From Hybos culiciformis (taxonomy: Eukaryota > Arthropoda > Insecta > Diptera > Hybotidae): a DNA stretch of 64,000 nt. Of the stretch, positions 61,540-64,000 are shown piece by piece. Location: NCBI GenBank assembly GCA_964007475.1, contig OZ023273.1:49973525-50037524 (forward strand), read 5' to 3'. Position 1 is the first letter of the stretch, and every line of letters starts with the position of its first letter. The notes beneath the pieces were generated by a model that saw nothing but the letters and a program-made list of their open reading frames with translations, had not been told where the DNA came from and did no database searches. The position numbers were made by a program, and so were the translations under genes.

Positions 61540-62289
61540 CAATTCAATTCAATTCAATTTATTTTATTCCATGATTTTCTACAATATACTTATGATTACA
61601 TACAAAATTTTAATTTGCTAAGGGATAAGGATGATAATATATCCTAAACAAATAATTAATATTTTAAATTTTTTAATTAAACAATAATTCTTTTTATACA
61701 TGATATTATTTCGGTTAGTGGAAAAACGGATATAAAACCACTATGTGACATTTTTTTTTTTTTTTTTTATGCTTAAACAATTAAAACCTAACTTAAAACT
61801 ATCTAACTACGTCTAACTAAACATATATACATATATACATCATGATCATAATCTTTAATTTTCTATAATAAATTTAATTAAATCATTTTCTGAATTTAAA
61901 CATTTTTCTAAAAACTTTTTATTGAGCAAATCAATTTTAACGTCGATCAGCATTGTATTTGAGAATTTATGAATTGAAATCGTTCTAGAATACCACGAGA
62001 CATTGAGAATCATTTTTAAAATTTTATTTTGTTTAATTTGTAATTTTTTTAAGTGACATTTTGAACAACTGTGCCATACCTGACATCCGTACAGTAAGAT
62101 ATTTTGAAAAATAGATGTGAAGAGTAAAAATTTGTTATCTTTTGATAATTTTGATTTCCTACATACTAAGGGGTATAACATTTTAATAGCTAAGTCAGTT
62201 TTTTTAATTAGGTAGTCAATATGAGAATTAAATAATAATTTGCGGTCAAGGATTACTCGGAGATATTTAATATTATTGTTCCACTCAAT
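61540..62289 (-). mobile_element. 5'-truncated non-LTR retrotransposon with 20-bp TSD
   Basis: The 20-base repeat TTCTCCAATAAGTATATATT flanks it exactly at 61520-61539 and 62290-62309. On the minus strand it begins in coding sequence and ends with an (AATTG)n tail at 61540-61560 after an A-rich 3' region (T run 61751-61768). A long exact duplication shows the insertion is fairly young compared with others here. Confidence 0.95.
61855..62289 (-). pseudogene. Reverse transcriptase C-terminal fragment
   Basis: The frame is open from the very first base of the insertion (62289) to the stop near 61855, 144 codons, with no native start. It begins IEWNNNIKYLRVILDRKLLF, NSHIDYLIKKTDLA (thumb region) and later LLYGCQVWHSCSKCHLKKLQ, the 'YGxxVW' signature of Jockey/I-type ORF2 proteins, then KQNKILKMIL. 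It has no frameshift, unlike the other two non-LTR fragments here. Catalytic motifs lie in the missing 5' part. Confidence 0.9.
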
Positions 62290-62309
62290 TTCTCCAATAA
62301 GTATATATT

Positions 62310-62818
62310 ATATTTATATTTTCCAGTTTACTTAACTTTCTCATAATATTTTTTTCTGCATCCGATAAATTTGTTGAGAAAACCTCTTAAATTTTTTTTA
62401 TATATACTTAACAATTTTCCTCTTCTTTTTTTGTTGAATTTTTGTGAATTGGTTTTTTGTATTTTTGTGATGGTTTTCTTTTAATTTTTTTTTGCCCCAA
62501 ATTAATTTTACGTTATTTTTTTGATAAAATGTAACATTTACATATTTACATATATATTTCACAAAAATATGTTTTTGAATATCGGAAATTAATAATCGTT
62601 TATCATTTATGTTAAATATATTTTCCAATGATTTCCTTTGTCTCACAAACTTGACACTTCTGCTGTGTTAATAGAATTTTTATTTTTTCATAGTAATATT
62701 CATTTTTGCAAAACATATTTAATGAATTGATAACAAAATCCTAAAATTGTAATGATAATTGCGTAAGCCTAAAGTAGCGATAAATATTAATATAATGGTT
62801 TATTTGAAATCGCCATCA
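62310..62818. other. AT-rich spacer
   Basis: The 82-codon minus-strand frame (62398-62646) is Lys/Asn-rich and has no motif. A splice acceptor-like TATTTTCCAG lies at 62315-62324. I do not call a gene. Confidence 0.4.
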
Positions 62819-62826
62819 CTATATAT

Positions 62827-63367
62827 CATACTTGGCCAAACTGCGGCTCGCGAGCCGCATGCGGCTCTCGTTCTTGTTCACTAAGGCTCTAGCCACTCTC
62901 GAAAAAATATTGTTAAAAATTGATTTTAAAAAATACGATTTAAAAAAAAAACGTTTTCTTATGTAATGTATTGGTTGTCATATAATTTTTCTTTATAAAT
63001 AAACATGCTTGCGAATTGTTTTAAATAAATTATGTTTGAAAATAAAGATAAATGAAATTGACAATAAAGACAGTTTACATATCGTCGGTCTCGTTTGTCC
63101 TAATATTAAAGAAAAATTATAAAAAAACTAAAATTTTAATATGTTCAAAGTTAGAAGTCGAAAGCTCATAAATTATCCGTCAGACTATTTCTGTTTTCCC
63201 GAAAGTACCAAAACGTACTAAAAAAAATTTTCTCAAAAGTATGTTTTTGCAGTTTCGTGATTTTTACATGAGACCGACGATATTTAAAACAATTTCTATT
63301 TGCGGCTCTCGACAATTCTGATTTTTGTAATTTCGGCTCCTGTCGGGATAAAGTCTGGCCACCCCTG
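62827..63367. mobile_element. hAT-type MITE with perfect 8-bp TSD, 541 bp
   Basis: CTATATAT flanks it at 62819-62826 and 63368-63375. The right end complements to CAGGGGTGGCCAGACTTTAT and the left end is CATACTTGGCCAAACTGCGG, followed by GCTCGCGAGCCGCATGCGG. The TGGCCAAACT(G)CGGCTCGCGAGCCGCATGCGGCTC-type terminus is a known hAT end. Internal GACCGACGATAT is repeated in inverse (63078, 63270). The 140-codon minus-strand frame (63166-63588) crosses the right end and is not a gene. Confidence 0.85.
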
Positions 63368-63469
63368 CTATATATTTTCAGTGTTGAAATAAAATTGAAA
63401 TATATTGAAAATAAGCTTAAAACATAGATGTAGTAAGAGTACACCGTTTGGTAAACATTTATAAATGGG

Positions 63470-63965
63470 TGAGACGAATTATCGCATAATGTCATAACAT
63501 ATAAAAAAATACGAATTATCACATAAAAATCGATTTGTATGAGATTATGCAGTAATTCATTTAAAAACGAATTATCACATAAAACCAAAATGAATTTGAA
63601 AATAAATGAATTATCTCATAAATTTTATGTGATAATTCGTTTTTAAATGAATTAGTGCATAAAATTTTCGTTAACATTTTTTTATGCGATAATTCGTTTT
63701 AGAATTTATGTGCTATTTCGTTTTCAAATGAATTATCACATAAAAACCAAAAAACACATTTTATGTGATAATTCGTTTTTTTACGAATTAGTGTATACAT
63801 TTTAAAAATGCAGTTTTATGCGCTAATTCGTATTCAAACGAATTAGTGCACAAATAATGGCTCCGTCAATTATCGCATAATGACATATCACATAATTTTT
63901 AAAATAAATTATCACATATTTTTTTTATGAGATAATTCATGTACTTCCAATAATTACCGCGTCCC
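63470..63965. mobile_element. Foldback built from an ACGAATTATCACATAAAA motif
   Basis: About a dozen copies of ACGAATTATCACATAAAA or ACGAATTAGTGCATAAAA, in both orientations, alternate over 500 bases, so the whole block can fold into nested hairpins. The outer parts carry ACGAATTATCGCATAATG (63476) and CAATTATCGCATAATGACAT (63868). It is organised like the element at 14452-16613 but with a different motif. No coding sequence. Confidence 0.7.
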
Positions 63966-64000
63966 ATTCGCTTCGCGCGAAGCGCGGCAAAAAAAGCCCT
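63966..64000. other. GC-rich palindrome at the window end
   Basis: CGCTTCGCGCGAAGCG is a perfect palindrome followed by GGCAAAAAAAGCCCT. It is abruptly GC-rich compared with everything around it, and could be the end of another transposon that continues outside the window. Confidence 0.5.

Noticed and set aside
63166..63588. 140-codon minus-strand frame
   Set aside because: It crosses the right terminus of the hAT MITE at 62827-63367 and unrelated flank, so it cannot be one ancestral gene.
63476..63960. CRISPR-like array
   Set aside because: Motifs alternate in orientation without regular spacers, and the DNA is eukaryotic.

Overview
The window is AT-rich eukaryotic DNA of about 64 kb. It has no operons and no long intact open reading frames, and it is dense with transposon relics. 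The retrotransposon reverse transcriptase tails, the hAT-type elements and the many short terminal-inverted-repeat (TIR) elements point to an insect. A fly is my best guess, but that is inference only. There is one 200-base assembly gap (11790-11989).

Coding content is sparse and fragmentary. Two candidate host genes can be read from splice signals and matching codon phases. The first is on the minus strand: a start exon at 19136-19167, an internal exon at 18590-18717, and two alternative third exons at 17833-17873 and 8801-8871. The second is on the plus strand: a signal-peptide-like first exon at 57396-57558 and a terminal exon at 58500-58651. I recognise neither product. A few weaker exon-like islands (2669-2724, 44355-44459, 50926-50994 and others) are listed at low confidence.

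Layout. 1-8.5 kb is a stack of mobile elements: a TA-flanked MITE, a foldback repeat, an internally deleted hAT element with the C-terminal dimerisation domain still readable, a Helitron-like element with a minisatellite core, a hAT-like element with another repeat nested in it, and a long-TIR element with a 9-base target duplication. 10.9-16.6 kb holds a TA-flanked element, the gap, a hAT element with a ZBED-like transposase scrap, a nearly perfect 931-base tandem duplication, and a foldback element built from alternating copies of one short motif. 17.8-24.3 kb holds the minus-strand gene exons, a roughly 107-base minisatellite, a TIR element with a back-to-back pair of tRNA-like segments, and two more inverted-repeat elements. 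25-41 kb holds hAT-type MITEs, a decayed copia-type gag/protease relic and a 5'-truncated non-LTR retrotransposon. 41-52 kb is mostly featureless AT-rich DNA apart from one MITE, a duplicated CG-richer block and strong hairpins. 52-64 kb holds TA- and TTAA-flanked MITEs, a 3.3-kb composite foldback with a non-LTR insertion inside, the plus-strand candidate gene, a second non-LTR fragment with a 20-base target duplication, a hAT MITE, and a second alternating-motif foldback that runs towards the window end.

The window therefore reads as intronic or intergenic DNA that has absorbed many insertions from hAT, Tc1/mariner-like (TA), TTAA-targeting, MULE-like, Helitron-like, copia and non-LTR families. 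Most superfamily labels rest on termini and target-site duplications read by eye, not on database matches.
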